64,000 nt of DNA from Mycobacterium colombiense (GCF_003284975.1 NZ_QMEU01000011.1:21689-85688); one strand, 5' to 3'; counted from the stretch's first letter, positions 1-9,763 are shown. Made by a program: numbers and translations. Notes: generated from the letters alone by a model not told the origin.

Positions 1-505
1 ACCTCAGCGTCGCGCACGGCATTCGATATCGCTTGCCGCAATCCGACGGGCGCGGCGGTCGCGGCTCTCGACGCGCTTGCTCGGGCAACGAAACTCGACA
101 TCGCCGAGGTCGAGTCGCTCGCCGAGCGCTACCAGGGTCATCGCAATGTCCGCCGCGCCCGGCGCGCGCTGGCGCTGGTCGACGCGGAAGCGGAGTCACC
201 GCGGGAAACGTGGTTGCGCCTGCTACTCATCGATGCCGGCTACCCGCGCCCCGAGAACGCAGATTCCCGTCTACGGCGGCTACGGCGAGCTGATCGCCTG
301 TCTCGATATGGGATGGCAGGATCTCAAATTAGCCGTCGAGTACGACGGAGATCACCACCGCACCGACCGGAGACAGTTCGCTAAGGACATTCGGCGTGCC
401 GAGTCCCTCGCAGAACTGGGGTGGACTGTCGTTCGCGTCACGGCCGAAGACACGCCAGGGGGCGTGATCGCCCGCGTCGCGGCGGCATGGACGGGCCGAA
501 CGTGA
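1..505 (+). pseudogene. 3' part of a DUF559 (Vsr-like nuclease fold) gene with an apparent +1 frameshift
   Basis: The coding signal enters from the left window edge in frame 1 (TSASRTAFDIACRNPTGAAV...) and continues to YPRPE near base 255. The family pattern then resumes in frame 2 as RTQIPVYGGYGELIACLDMGWQ through VAVEYDG-type residues to the stop at 503-505. Aligned by eye with the intact homologue at 18854-19693, which reads LPRPQTQIPV here, one extra base lies in the run around 250-262. Nuclease-like positions are kept: the Glu of PRETWLR, the Asp of LDMGW and the Glu of EYDGDHH. It is either a decayed paralogue or an intact gene with a sequencing error. Its 5' end lies outside the window. 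The function of this family is unproven. Confidence 0.7.
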
Positions 506-562
506 ACTCAGGGCGCGAAATCGGCCGAAATCCCGCCGTGGGTGCACGCTCGGCGTGGAGGG

Positions 563-1786
563 TCAGCTCAGCAGCGGCGCGCTCGGGGTGAACACCACCG
601 GCATCGCTTCCAGGCCGCTGACGAAGTTCGCCGGCCGCAGCGGCAGCGTCGAGTCGTCGTCGGCCAGCCGTAGATCCGGTAGCCGCTTGAGCACCCGCTC
701 GGTCATCATCGACAGCTCGAGCCGGGCCAGCTGGTTGCCCAGGCAGAAGTGCGTGCCGAAGCCGAAGGCCATGTGGCTGTTCGGGTTTCGGCGAATGTCG
801 AAATTGTCCGGGTCTTCGAACACCGACTCGTCGAAGTTGCCCGACTCGAAGAGCAGCATGATCTTCTCGCCCTCACGCAGCGAGGTGCCGTGAAAGTCCG
901 TATCAGCGGTCAAAGTTCTGCACATGTTCTTCACCGGCGACGTCCAGCGCAGCATCTCCTCGATCGCACCGGGAAGCAACGACGGGTCGCGCACCAGGGC
1001 CTCCCACTGGTCGCGGTGGCGCACCACCTGCTCGGTTCCGCCGCTCAGGGTGTGCCTGGTGGTCTCGTCACCGCCGATCAGGATGAGCAGCGTCTCCATG
1101 ACGATCTCGTCGTCGGACATCCGCTGCCCCTCCACCTCGGCGTTGACCAGGATGGAGAACAGGTCGTCGGTGGGCTCGGCGCGCCGCTTGGCGATGATGT
1201 CCATGGTGAACGCGGTGTAGGCGGCGAAAGCCTCCATGACGGTTTGGAATTCGGCCGACGCCGGGTCGATGTGGGAGCTCAGCCCGCACACCAGGTCGTC
1301 GGACCACTTCAACAGCATGCTGCGTTCGGAGGGCAATACGCCCAGCATGTCGCCGATCACCGCCATCGGCAGCGGCGCGGCGATGTCGCGGACGAAGTCA
1401 CACTCGCCGCGCTCACACACCGCGTCGATCAGCGTGTCGCACAGCTTGGCGATGGACGGCTCCTTCTCCTTCACCCGCTTGCGGGTGAAGCCGGCGTTGA
1501 CCAGCTTGCGCCGCAACAGATGCGCGGGATCGTCCATGTCGATCATGTAGGGCATGCCGGGCTGGTCTGGACGGATGCCGCCGGTGCTGGAGAACAGTTC
1601 CGGATTGCGTTCGGCGTCCAGGATGGCTTGATAGGTGGTGGCACCGGCCAGGCCGTTGCGATCCCGGAACACCGGCTGGTTGGCGCGCATCCAGCGGTAG
1701 GCCTCGCGCGAGGTGTGACGGTCCGCGTAGAAATTGCCGTCTGCCAGATCGATGTTCGAGATTGCTTCCGGGATGGTCGAAGTCAT
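563..1786 (-). CDS. cyp142: Cytochrome P450 CYP142, sterol 26/27-monooxygenase
   Basis: 407 aa, close to the 398-aa M. tuberculosis Rv3518c with near-identical stretches (DMDDPAHLLRRKLVNAGFTR). The family hydroxylates and further oxidises the terminal side-chain carbon of cholesterol or cholestenone, the same step as CYP125. Visible motifs: I-helix GGDETTR, the ExxR helix in EEMLR, and the haem loop FGFGTHFCLG with ligand Cys at about residue 348. It is a soluble enzyme needing ferredoxin and reductase, neither recognised in this window. It is divergent from the decarboxylase-like gene across only 44 bp. No KstR palindrome was seen in that gap. Confidence 0.95.
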   Translation of the reverse strand: MTSTIPEAISNIDLADGNFYADRHTSREAYRWMRANQPVFRDRNGLAGATTYQAILDAERNPELFSSTGGIRPDQPGMPYMIDMDDPAHLLRRKLVNAGFTRKRVKEKEPSIAKLCDTLIDAVCERGECDFVRDIAAPLPMAVIGDMLGVLPSERSMLLKWSDDLVCGLSSHIDPASAEFQTVMEAFAAYTAFTMDIIAKRRAEPTDDLFSILVNAEVEGQRMSDDEIVMETLLILIGGDETTRHTLSGGTEQVVRHRDQWEALVRDPSLLPGAIEEMLRWTSPVKNMCRTLTADTDFHGTSLREGEKIMLLFESGNFDESVFEDPDNFDIRRNPNSHMAFGFGTHFCLGNQLARLELSMMTERVLKRLPDLRLADDDSTLPLRPANFVSGLEAMPVVFTPSAPLLS

Positions 1787-1830
1787 CTACAGCCTCCAAA
1801 TGTGTTGACGAGCGGATTACAGTAACCGGC

Positions 1831-2553
1831 ATGCCTGAGTCACAACACGTAGTTGCGGGGACGGTCCTCACCATGCCGGTGCGGATACGAAAAGCGGATG
1901 TGCATACCGCGATGTTTTCGGTGGATGCGCAAGCGGCGCAACGCCTTATCGACTACAGCGGCCTGAAAGTCTGCCAGCACCGCCGCGGCCGGGCGGTGGT
2001 GAACCTGATGCTGGCCCGCTATATCGACGGCGATCTGGGGCAGTACCACGAATTCGGCACCGCGGTCATGGTCAACCCGCCCGGCTCGACGGCGCGCGGC
2101 TGGCGGGCACTGGGCGATGCGGCCGCGTTCATCCACCACCTGCCCGTCGACCAGAGCTTCACCCTGGAAGCGGGCCGCTCGATCTGGGGATTCCCAAAGA
2201 TCATGGCGGAGTTCACCGTTCGCGAGCAGGGCCGGTTTGGATTCGACGTCAGCGCCGACGGCGCGCACATCGCCGGCATCGACTTCGCCCGGGGAGTGCC
2301 GGTGCCCTCGATGTTCACCTCGCGCCCGCAGGTGCTCAAGACCTACACCTTCGCCGAGGGCACCACCCGGGAGGTGCCCTGGGAGATGCGGGTGCGCGGC
2401 CTGCGCGGGCAGCCCGGCGGGGCGACGCTGCGCCTGGGCGATCACGCCTACGCCAAGGAGTTGGCGTCGCTGGGCCTGCCGAAGCGGGCGATGATCTCTG
2501 GATCTGTCGGCCACGTCGAGATGACGTTCGGCGACGCCCACCCGCTCGGCTGA
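1831..2553 (+). CDS. Acetoacetate-decarboxylase-like protein (Rv3519 type)
   Basis: 240 aa starting MPESQHVVAG. The ATG at 1831 was chosen because the longer open frame from 1762 would run through the divergent cyp142 start, and because the length then matches the recalled 236 aa of Rv3519. It has the acetoacetate decarboxylase (ADC)-like layout, including SIWGFPKIMAEF, where ADC enzymes carry their EFPK-type active-site stretch with a Schiff-base Lys. It is probably a soluble decarboxylase or hydrolase acting on a steroid-derived acid, but the substrate is unknown. It is divergent from cyp142 and convergent with the LLM oxidoreductase. The 3' gap holds two KstR-type operators. Confidence 0.85.
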   Translation: MPESQHVVAGTVLTMPVRIRKADVHTAMFSVDAQAAQRLIDYSGLKVCQHRRGRAVVNLMLARYIDGDLGQYHEFGTAVMVNPPGSTARGWRALGDAAAFIHHLPVDQSFTLEAGRSIWGFPKIMAEFTVREQGRFGFDVSADGAHIAGIDFARGVPVPSMFTSRPQVLKTYTFAEGTTREVPWEMRVRGLRGQPGGATLRLGDHAYAKELASLGLPKRAMISGSVGHVEMTFGDAHPLG

Positions 2554-2602
2554 CCGGCCGGGCGCGCGCTGCGTCGTCGTCGGGCGTGCCATCCGGACAA
2601 TC

Positions 2603-2616
2603 TAGAACGCGTTCTA
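2603..2616. promoter_or_regulatory. KstR operator, convergent-gap copy 1
   Basis: TAGAACGCGTTCTA, a perfect 14-bp palindrome matching the KstR motif TnnAACnnGTTnnA. It lies between two converging genes (stops at 2553 and 2667), so no annotated start codon is nearby. Confidence 0.8.
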
Positions 2617-2634
2617 AGCCCCTGGCAAGAAAAT

Positions 2635-2648
2635 TAGAACGCGTTCTA
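2635..2648. promoter_or_regulatory. KstR operator, convergent-gap copy 2
   Basis: A second identical TAGAACGCGTTCTA, centred 32 bp (about three helical turns) from copy 1 and 19 bp beyond the stop of the leftward LLM oxidoreductase gene. Confidence 0.8.
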
Positions 2649-2666
2649 GTTTGGCGCGCGCGGCAG

Positions 2667-3707
2667 TCAGATCAGGGTCGCCAGCTCGCGGACCTGCTCC
2701 GTACTGCGCCCGGACACCACCATCATGGTGACGCCGGCGGCCTCCCAGGCCTTGATCTGCTTACGCACGTAGTCGATGTCGCCGACGATCGCGGCGTCGT
2801 CGATCACCTCGTCAGGGATGATCTCGGCCGCCTTGTCCTTCTGGTTGCTGCGGAACAGCTTCGTCACGTCGTCGACCACTTGCGCGTAGCCCATCCGCCG
2901 GTAGACGTCGGCGTGAAAGTTGGTGTCCTCGGCGCCCATCCCGCCCATGTAGAGCGCGATGTAGGGCTTCATCGCCGCGAACGCCGCGCTGCGGTCCTCG
3001 GTGATCACGATGTTGGCCGTCGCGCAGATCTCGAAGTTCTCGCGGCTGCGGCGGGCGCCCGGGCGGGCGAACCCCTCGTCCAGCCACTCGTTGTAGGTGT
3101 CGGCCATGCGCGGCGTGTAGAAGATCGGCAGCCAGCCGTCGCAGATCTCGGCGGCCAGCGCGACGTTCTTCGGCCCCTCGGCGCCCAGCATGATCGGGAT
3201 GTCGGCCCGCAGCGGATGGGTGATGGGCTTGAGCGGTTTGCCCAGACCCGTTGCGCGCTCACCGGTCAGCGGCAGCGGGTAATGCGGCCCGGCGCTGGTC
3301 ACCGGCGCCTCGCGGGCCCACACCTGCCGGATGATGTCGATGTACTCCCGGGTGCGGGCCAGCGGCTTGGGGAAGGACTGGCCGTACCAGCCCTCGACCA
3401 CCTGCGGGCCGGAGACACCCAGGCCGAGGACGTGCCGGCCGCCGGACAGGTGGTCGAGCGTCAATGCCGCCATCGCGCAGGCCGTCGGGGTTCGTGCGGA
3501 CAGCTGAACCACCGACGTGCCCAGCCGCACCCGCGACGTCGACGAACCCAGCCAGGCCAGCGGCGTGTAGGCGTCGGACCCCCAGGCCTCGGCGGTGAAG
3601 ACGGCGTCGTAGCCGGCCTCCTCGGCCGCGGCGACGAGCTCGCCGTGGTTGTGCGGCGGCTGAGCGCCCCAATATCCCAGCTGCAATCCCAGCTTCATCG
3701 TCGTCAC
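2667..3707 (-). CDS. LLM-class F420-dependent oxidoreductase (Rv3520c type)
   Basis: 346 aa beginning MTTMKLGLQLGYWGAQPP, within one residue of the recalled 347 aa of Rv3520c. It is a luciferase-like TIM-barrel monooxygenase/reductase family member. The GRHVLGLGVSGPQVVEGWYG segment and the central ADIPIMLGAEGPKN region are typical of F420-using actinobacterial members. Its substrate in steroid breakdown is not established. It diverges from the DUF35 gene, sharing an intergenic KstR operator at 3742-3755, so it is likely KstR-controlled. Its 3' end faces the twin operators at 2603-2648. Confidence 0.88.
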   Translation of the reverse strand: MTTMKLGLQLGYWGAQPPHNHGELVAAAEEAGYDAVFTAEAWGSDAYTPLAWLGSSTSRVRLGTSVVQLSARTPTACAMAALTLDHLSGGRHVLGLGVSGPQVVEGWYGQSFPKPLARTREYIDIIRQVWAREAPVTSAGPHYPLPLTGERATGLGKPLKPITHPLRADIPIMLGAEGPKNVALAAEICDGWLPIFYTPRMADTYNEWLDEGFARPGARRSRENFEICATANIVITEDRSAAFAAMKPYIALYMGGMGAEDTNFHADVYRRMGYAQVVDDVTKLFRSNQKDKAAEIIPDEVIDDAAIVGDIDYVRKQIKAWEAAGVTMMVVSGRSTEQVRELATLI

Positions 3708-3741
3708 CCTTCAGTCGCCGACCCGATGTTGAATCCGTTCT

Positions 3742-3755
3742 TAGAACCTGTTCTA
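3742..3755. promoter_or_regulatory. KstR operator between Rv3520c- and Rv3521-type genes
   Basis: TAGAACCTGTTCTA matches TnnAACnnGTTnnA. It sits in the 87-bp divergent gap, 35 bp from the left start and 40 bp from the right start, so it can control both directions. Confidence 0.85.
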
Positions 3756-3794
3756 CTCGATGGCGTGACAGCCAGCTCGAGTAGCCCGCCCCTG

Positions 3795-4760
3795 ATGGAT
3801 CACCCTGAGCCACCGCTCGCCGCGCCACTGACGTTGTCCTTCGACTACACCCGTTCAGTCGGCCCCACGCTGAGCAAGTTCTTCACCGCCCTGCGCGACC
3901 GCCACATCCTGGGCGTGCGCGGATCGGATGGCCGGGTGCACGTGCCGCCGGCCGAATATGACCCGGTCACCTATGAGCCGCTGGGCGAGATGGTACCGGT
4001 GTCCAGCGTCGGCACCGTGGTCTCCTGGACCTGGCAGCCCGACCCCATCGAGGGACAGCCGCTGGACCGGCCGTTCGCCTGGGCGCTGATCAAGCTCGAC
4101 GGGGCAGACACGCCGTTGATCCACGCCGTTGACGCGGGTGAGCCCAAGGCCATCAAGACCGGGTCCCGGGTGCACGCGCACTGGGTCGACGAGCCGGTGG
4201 GCGCCATCACCGACATCGCGTATTTCGCGCTCGGCGAGGAACCCGAGGCCGTGGCCGAGCAGTCCGACGGCGACAAGGACCCGGTGACCATGATCGTCAC
4301 GCCGGTGTCGCTGACCATCCAGCACAGCGCCTCGCACGAAGAGAGCGCCTACCTGCGGGCCATCGCGCAGGGCAAGCTGCTCGGCGCGAAGACGGGCGAG
4401 AACGGCAAGGTCTACTTCCCGCCGCACGGCGCCGACCCGGCTACCGGCCAGCCGACGACCGAGTTCGTCGAGCTGCCCGACAAGGGCACTGTGACGACGT
4501 TCGCGATCATCAACATCCCGTTCCAGGGTCAGCGCATCAAGCCGCCGTATGTGGCGGCTTACGTGCTGCTCGACGGAGCCGACATCCCGTTTTTGCATCT
4601 GGTCGCCGACATCGACGCCCACGAAGTGCGGATGGGTATGCGCGTCGAGGCGGTGTGGAAACCCCGCGAGGAGTGGGGATTCGGCATCGACAACATCGAG
4701 TACTTCCGGCCGACCGGGGAACCCGACGCCGACTACGACACCTACAAGCACCACCTGTAA
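3795..4760 (+). CDS. Tandem DUF35/OB-fold protein, thiolase partner (Rv3521 type)
   Basis: 321 aa from ATG 3795 (MDHPEPPLAAPLTLSFDYTR). The open frame extends far upstream, but that part is antisense shadow of the neighbouring gene. Two DUF35-like repeats are visible, at about residues 10-150 and 170-320, each with a segment like DGRVHVPPAEYDP or NGKVYFPPHGADP followed by a beta-rich OB part. The Cys pairs of a DUF35 zinc ribbon are missing in both repeats. DUF35 proteins partner SCP2-type thiolases, as the ChsH2 DUF35 domain does for Ltp2. It is followed 15 bp later by ltp4 and then ltp3, so it is probably their partner (inference). Confidence 0.85.
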   Translation: MDHPEPPLAAPLTLSFDYTRSVGPTLSKFFTALRDRHILGVRGSDGRVHVPPAEYDPVTYEPLGEMVPVSSVGTVVSWTWQPDPIEGQPLDRPFAWALIKLDGADTPLIHAVDAGEPKAIKTGSRVHAHWVDEPVGAITDIAYFALGEEPEAVAEQSDGDKDPVTMIVTPVSLTIQHSASHEESAYLRAIAQGKLLGAKTGENGKVYFPPHGADPATGQPTTEFVELPDKGTVTTFAIINIPFQGQRIKPPYVAAYVLLDGADIPFLHLVADIDAHEVRMGMRVEAVWKPREEWGFGIDNIEYFRPTGEPDADYDTYKHHL

Positions 4761-4775
4761 AGGGCTTACCTGCAC

Positions 4776-5839
4776 ATGAGCGCTCGCAACGTTGCGGTAG
4801 TGGGCTTTGCCCACGCACCACACGTCCGCCGCACCGACGGCACCACCAACGGTGTCGAGATGTTGATCCCGTGCTTCGCCCAGCTGTACGAGGAGCTGGG
4901 CATCGAACGGACCGACATCGGCTTCTGGTGTTCCGGATCATCTGATTACCTTGCCGGACGGGCGTTTTCGTTCATCTCGGCGATCGACTCGATCGGTGCC
5001 GTTCCGCCGATCAACGAGTCGCACGTCGAAATGGACGCCGCCTGGGCGCTTTACGAGGCCTACATCAAAATCCTCACCGGTGAGGTCGACACCGCGCTGG
5101 TGTACGGCTTCGGCAAGTCCTCGGCCGGCATCCTGCGCCAAATCCTGACGCGGCAGACCGACCCCTACACCGTCGCGCCCTTGTGGCCCGATTCGATCTC
5201 GCTGGCCGGGCTGCAGGCACGCATCGGGCTCGACACCGGTAAGTGGACCCAGGAGCAGATGGCGCGGGTGGCCTTCGACTCCTTTGCCAACGCGCGCCGC
5301 GTGGACAACGTCGAGGGGTCGATCAGCGTGGCGGAACTGCTCGAACGGCCGTTCTTCGCCGACCCGCTGCGTCGCCACGACATCGCACCGATCACCGACG
5401 GCGCCGCAGCGATCGTGCTCGCGGCCGGCGACCGGGCGCGTGAGCTGCGCGAAAACCCGGCCTGGATAACGGGAATCGAGCACCGCATCGACACGCCGGT
5501 GCTGGGCGCGCGCGATCTCACCGAGTCGCCGTCGACCAAGGCAGCGGCCCACGTGGCCACCGGCGGCCGGACCGACAACCTCGACGTGGCCGAGATCTGC
5601 GCGCCGTTCACCCACCAGCACCTGATCATCGCCGAAGCCATCCGGATCCCGGGCCCCACCAAGGTGAACCCGTCCGGCGGCGCGTTGGCGGCCAACCCCA
5701 TGTTCGTCGCCGGCCTCGAACGCATCGGCTTTGCAGCACAACACATCTGGAACGGTTCGGCCGAGCGGGTGCTGGCGCACGCCACCAGCGGCCCTGCGCT
5801 TCAGCAAAACCTGGTCGCGGTCATGGAAGGAAAGAACTG

Positions 5840-5840
<1 letters not shown>
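4776..5840 (+). CDS. ltp4: SCP-x/thiolase-like lipid-transfer protein Ltp4
   Basis: 354 aa, the same length as recalled for M. tuberculosis Rv3522. Thiolase-fold family lacking the usual thiolase Cys context: the CSGSSDYL and AWALYEAYIKILTGEVDTALVYGFGK segments replace it, while the C-terminal NPSGGALAANPMFVAG loop is kept. Such SCP2-thiolase proteins can act as retro-aldolases on steroid acyl-CoAs. In Rhodococcus, Ltp3/Ltp4 have been tied to C24-branched sterol side chains. It follows the DUF35 gene by 15 bp, its stop overlaps the ltp3 start, and it lies downstream of a KstR operator. Confidence 0.88.
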
Positions 5841-7032
<1,192 letters not shown>

Positions 7033-7036
<4 letters not shown>

Positions 7037-7440
7037 CTGAGCATCCCGCGCACGAGGCCGGCCGCCGTTCCCGCGAGGCGGTGGCGGCCCGGGACAAGGA
7101 TGCCTGGCTGGCGGTGTTCGCCGACGACGCCATCGTCGAGGACCCGATCGGGCCGTCGGTGTTCGACCCCGAGGGCCTCGGCCACCGTGGCCGGGACGCG
7201 ATCTCGGCCTTCTGGGACAAGGCGATCGCCCCCACCACAAAGATCGAGTTCTTCTTCCGCGACACCTACCAGTGCGGCAACGAGGAAGCCAACGTCGGGC
7301 ACATCCTCATCACGACCGGCGAATACCAGACGACCGCCGAAGGCGTCTTCACCTACCGGGTCAACGCCGAGGGCCAGATGGTGGCCCTGCGCGCCTACTG
7401 GGAGATGGAGCGCGCGGCGGCCAACACCCGCAAAATCTAG
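7033..7440 (+). CDS. Ketosteroid-isomerase-like (NTF2/SnoaL fold) protein
   Basis: 135 aa from GTG 7033, overlapping the ltp3 stop (GTGA). The segment FADDAIVEDPIG and the C-terminal ALRAYWEME align by eye with Pseudomonas ketosteroid isomerase (YADDATVEDPFG, MQAYW), preserving the general-base Asp. At the positions of the oxyanion-hole Tyr and Asp I see Ser and Phe, so classical delta5-3-ketosteroid isomerase chemistry is doubtful. M. tuberculosis, as I recall, has a membrane-protein gene (Rv3524) here instead. It is in the KstR-controlled ltp operon and meets the next gene tail to tail, sharing CTAG at the stops. A steroid-binding or isomerase-like role is inference. Confidence 0.75.
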
Positions 7441-7961
7441 ATCGGTTCCAGCCCGGCGAGATGCCGCTGGGCAAGTTCGCGGTAGGCCTGCGGGTTCACC
7501 TTGACCCACATCTCGGCGCCGGTCCCGGCGACCGGGCCCTTGATCTGCGCCGGCGCCCCGACCGCCAGCATCCCGGCCGGGATCTGGCTGCCCGCCGTCA
7601 CCAACGAATGCGCGGCAACGAGGCTGCGCGCACCGATCACCGCGCCGTCCAGCACCGTGGCGTGGTTCGCGATCAACGCTTCCTGCCCGACGTGAACCCC
7701 GTGAATGACGCACATGTGCGCGACCGTCGCGCCGGGACCGATGTCGACCGGGATTCCCGGCGGCGCGTGCAGCACCGAGCCGTCTTGGACGTTGGCGCCC
7801 TCGCGCACCACGATGGGCCCGTAGTCGCCCCGCAGCACGGCGTTGAACCAGACCGAGGCCCCCGCCTCGACCACGACGTCGCCGATCAGGGTGGCCGTCG
7901 GGGCCACGAATGCGGTGGGATCGACCCGTGGCGCGCGGCCCTCGAACGCAAACAGCGGCAT
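7437..7961 (-). CDS. Gamma-carbonic-anhydrase-like hexapeptide-repeat protein (Rv3525c type)
   Basis: 174 aa left-handed beta-helix protein with repeated hexapeptides (ATLIGDVVVEAGASVWFNAVLR). All three candidate metal His are present, in GSVLHAPP, TVAHMCV and VIHGVHVG, as in gamma-class carbonic anhydrases. Whether it hydrates CO2 or has another acyl-related role is unknown. It is monocistronic and divergent from kshA, with the KstR operator at 8033-8046 between them, 72 bp from its start. Its stop overlaps the stop of the KSI-like gene. Confidence 0.85.
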   Translation of the reverse strand: MPLFAFEGRAPRVDPTAFVAPTATLIGDVVVEAGASVWFNAVLRGDYGPIVVREGANVQDGSVLHAPPGIPVDIGPGATVAHMCVIHGVHVGQEALIANHATVLDGAVIGARSLVAAHSLVTAGSQIPAGMLAVGAPAQIKGPVAGTGAEMWVKVNPQAYRELAQRHLAGLEPI

Positions 7962-8032
7962 GGTTTAGATATACCGCAGTGCGCATATGCCGTGGCCAGG
8001 CTCGCCGTCGTTGCGCGCCCCCGCTGCAAAAC

Positions 8033-8046
8033 TGTAACGTGTTCTA
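8033..8046. promoter_or_regulatory. KstR operator upstream of kshA
   Basis: TGTAACGTGTTCTA fits TnnAACnnGTTnnA. It lies 30 bp upstream of the kshA GTG and could also act on the divergent carbonic-anhydrase-like gene. Confidence 0.85.
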
Positions 8047-8076
8047 GTTAGAAGCCCAGTGAGTTGGAGGTGACAG

Positions 8077-9255
8077 GTGACTACCGACACCAAGGCGGTC
8101 GGCATCCGGGAGATCGATCCCGGCGCCTTGCCGACCAGATACGCCCGCGGTTGGCACTGCCTGGGCGTTGCCAAGGACTTCCAGGACGGCAAGCCGCACT
8201 CGATCGAGGCGTTCGGCACCAAGCTGGTCGTGTTCGCCGACTCGCAGGGCGACATCAAGGTTCTGGACGGCTACTGCCGCCACATGGGCGGGGACCTGTC
8301 TGAGGGCACCATCAAGGGCGACGAGGTCGCCTGCCCGTTCCACGACTGGCGCTGGGGCGGCGACGGCCGCTGCAAGCTGGTGCCCTACGCCAAGCGCACG
8401 CCCAAGACGGCGCGCACCCGGTCGTGGTCCACCGACGTGCGCGGCGGCCTGCTGTTCGTCTGGCACGACCACGAGCAGAATCCGCCGGACCCCGCGGTGC
8501 GCATCCCGGACATCCCCGAAGCGGCCAGCGACGAATGGACCGACTGGCGGTGGAACAGCATCCTCATCGAGGGATCGAACTGCCGCGACATCATCGACAA
8601 CGTCACCGACATGGCGCACTTCTTCTATATCCATTTCGGGTTGCCGACCTACTTCAAGAATGTGTTCGAGGGTCACATCGCCTCGCAGTACCTGCACAAC
8701 GTGGGCCGGCCCGACGTCAACGACCTCGGCACCACTTACGGGGAGGCGCATCTTGACTCCGAGGCCTCCTACTTCGGGCCGTCGTTCATGATCAACTGGC
8801 TGCACAACAGCTACGGCGGTTACAAGGCCGAGTCGATCCTGATCAACTGCCACTACCCGGTGACCCAGAACTCGTTCGTGCTGCAGTGGGGCGTCATCGT
8901 CGAAAAGCCCAAGGGCATGGACGAGAAGATGACCGACAAGTTGTCGAAGGTGTTCACCGAGGGCGTCAGCAAGGGCTTCCTGCAGGACGTCGAGATCTGG
9001 AAGCACAAGACCCGCATCGACAATCCGCTGCTGGTCGAGGAGGACGGTGCTGTGTACCAGTTGCGCCGTTGGTATCAGCAGTTCTACGTCGACGTCGCCG
9101 ACATCGAGCCGGAGATGGTGGAGCGATTCGAGATCGAGGTGGACACCACTCGGGCGAACGAGTACTGGAATGCCGAGGTCGAGCAGAACCTCAAGGCCAA
9201 GGACTCCGAGGCGGACGAGGCGGTCACCGACGACGTCCCGGCCAAGCAACACTAG
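8077..9255 (+). CDS. kshA: 3-ketosteroid 9alpha-hydroxylase, oxygenase component KshA
   Basis: 392 aa (recalled Rv3526, 386 aa). Rieske non-haem iron oxygenase: CRHMGGDL and CPFHDWRWGG give the CxH...CxxH cluster ligands around residues 67-90. The mononuclear iron region follows (NVTDMAHFFYIHFG). With reductase KshB (51241-52335) it adds the 9alpha-hydroxyl that leads, with KstD, to ring B opening. The GTG at 8077 was chosen, with TTGGAGG just upstream. The KstR operator at 8033 implies induction by cholesterol metabolites. A small unknown gene follows 5 bp later. Confidence 0.95.
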   Translation: MTTDTKAVGIREIDPGALPTRYARGWHCLGVAKDFQDGKPHSIEAFGTKLVVFADSQGDIKVLDGYCRHMGGDLSEGTIKGDEVACPFHDWRWGGDGRCKLVPYAKRTPKTARTRSWSTDVRGGLLFVWHDHEQNPPDPAVRIPDIPEAASDEWTDWRWNSILIEGSNCRDIIDNVTDMAHFFYIHFGLPTYFKNVFEGHIASQYLHNVGRPDVNDLGTTYGEAHLDSEASYFGPSFMINWLHNSYGGYKAESILINCHYPVTQNSFVLQWGVIVEKPKGMDEKMTDKLSKVFTEGVSKGFLQDVEIWKHKTRIDNPLLVEEDGAVYQLRRWYQQFYVDVADIEPEMVERFEIEVDTTRANEYWNAEVEQNLKAKDSEADEAVTDDVPAKQH

Positions 9256-9260
9256 GAATC

Positions 9261-9710
9261 ATGGGCGACGATCAGTCGGCGGTACCTGACGTCGATCAGC
9301 TCGCGCGATCGATGTTGTTGCTGCACGGCGATCATCACGACCACGACGAGAAGCCAGCGGGCAACGGCGGCTCCCGATCCTGGTCGAAGTCAAGGGATTT
9401 CACCAACGACCCGCAGCGCGCCGCGGCCGTCGCCGAAGCCAGTCGCGCCGACCGCGAGCGCTACCTCAACTCCGGGCTGCTGCCGGTCGACTGCCGGTTC
9501 TGCCACGTGCGGGTCACCGTCCGCCGGCTCGGGCCGGGACACACCGCCGTGCAGTGGAACACCGAAGCGTGGCAACGCTGCGCGCACTTCACCGAGGTGC
9601 GCGAGTCCGGGGGCGACACCGCGCGCACCCGGTCGTGCCCCAAACTCGCCGACAGCATCGAGCATGCGGTCGCCGAGGGCTACCTCGACGACGAAGCGGA
9701 CGAAGACTAG
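9261..9710 (+). CDS. Conserved Cys-containing protein (Rv3527 type), function unknown
   Basis: 149 aa, the same length as recalled for Rv3527, starting 5 bp after kshA and so probably co-transcribed. It has an acidic, His-rich N-terminus (LHGDHHDHDEKP) and four Cys in the C-terminal half: two in VDCRFCHV, then WQRCAHF and TRSCPKL. That spacing could bind a metal or an Fe-S cluster (inference). No signal peptide or membrane segment is seen. Constant position behind kshA suggests a role with the Rieske enzyme. A hairpin at 9711-9732 follows the stop. Confidence 0.8.
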   Translation: MGDDQSAVPDVDQLARSMLLLHGDHHDHDEKPAGNGGSRSWSKSRDFTNDPQRAAAVAEASRADRERYLNSGLLPVDCRFCHVRVTVRRLGPGHTAVQWNTEAWQRCAHFTEVRESGGDTARTRSCPKLADSIEHAVAEGYLDDEADED

Positions 9711-9732
9711 GCGGGGCACAAGGCGTGCCCGC
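9711..9732. terminator. Hairpin between converging Rv3527- and Rv3529c-type genes
   Basis: A stem of about 8 bp with one bulged G (GGGGCAC / GTGCCC core, loop AAGGC) begins directly after the stop at 9710. There is no U tract, as is common in mycobacteria. It probably terminates transcription in one or both directions. Confidence 0.5.
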
Positions 9733-9763
9733 CGGGCGCGGAAGCCGTTGTGGGCCCAGGTTT

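Noticed and set aside
1787..1830. KstR operator between cyp142 and the decarboxylase-like gene
   Set aside because: The gap contains no AACnnGTT core, so no site was called despite the genes belonging to the steroid cluster.
2586..3794. Long plus-strand open frame fused upstream of the DUF35 gene
   Set aside because: It is antisense to the LLM oxidoreductase, crosses KstR operators, and has Arg/His/Gly-rich shadow composition. The family begins at the 3795 ATG.
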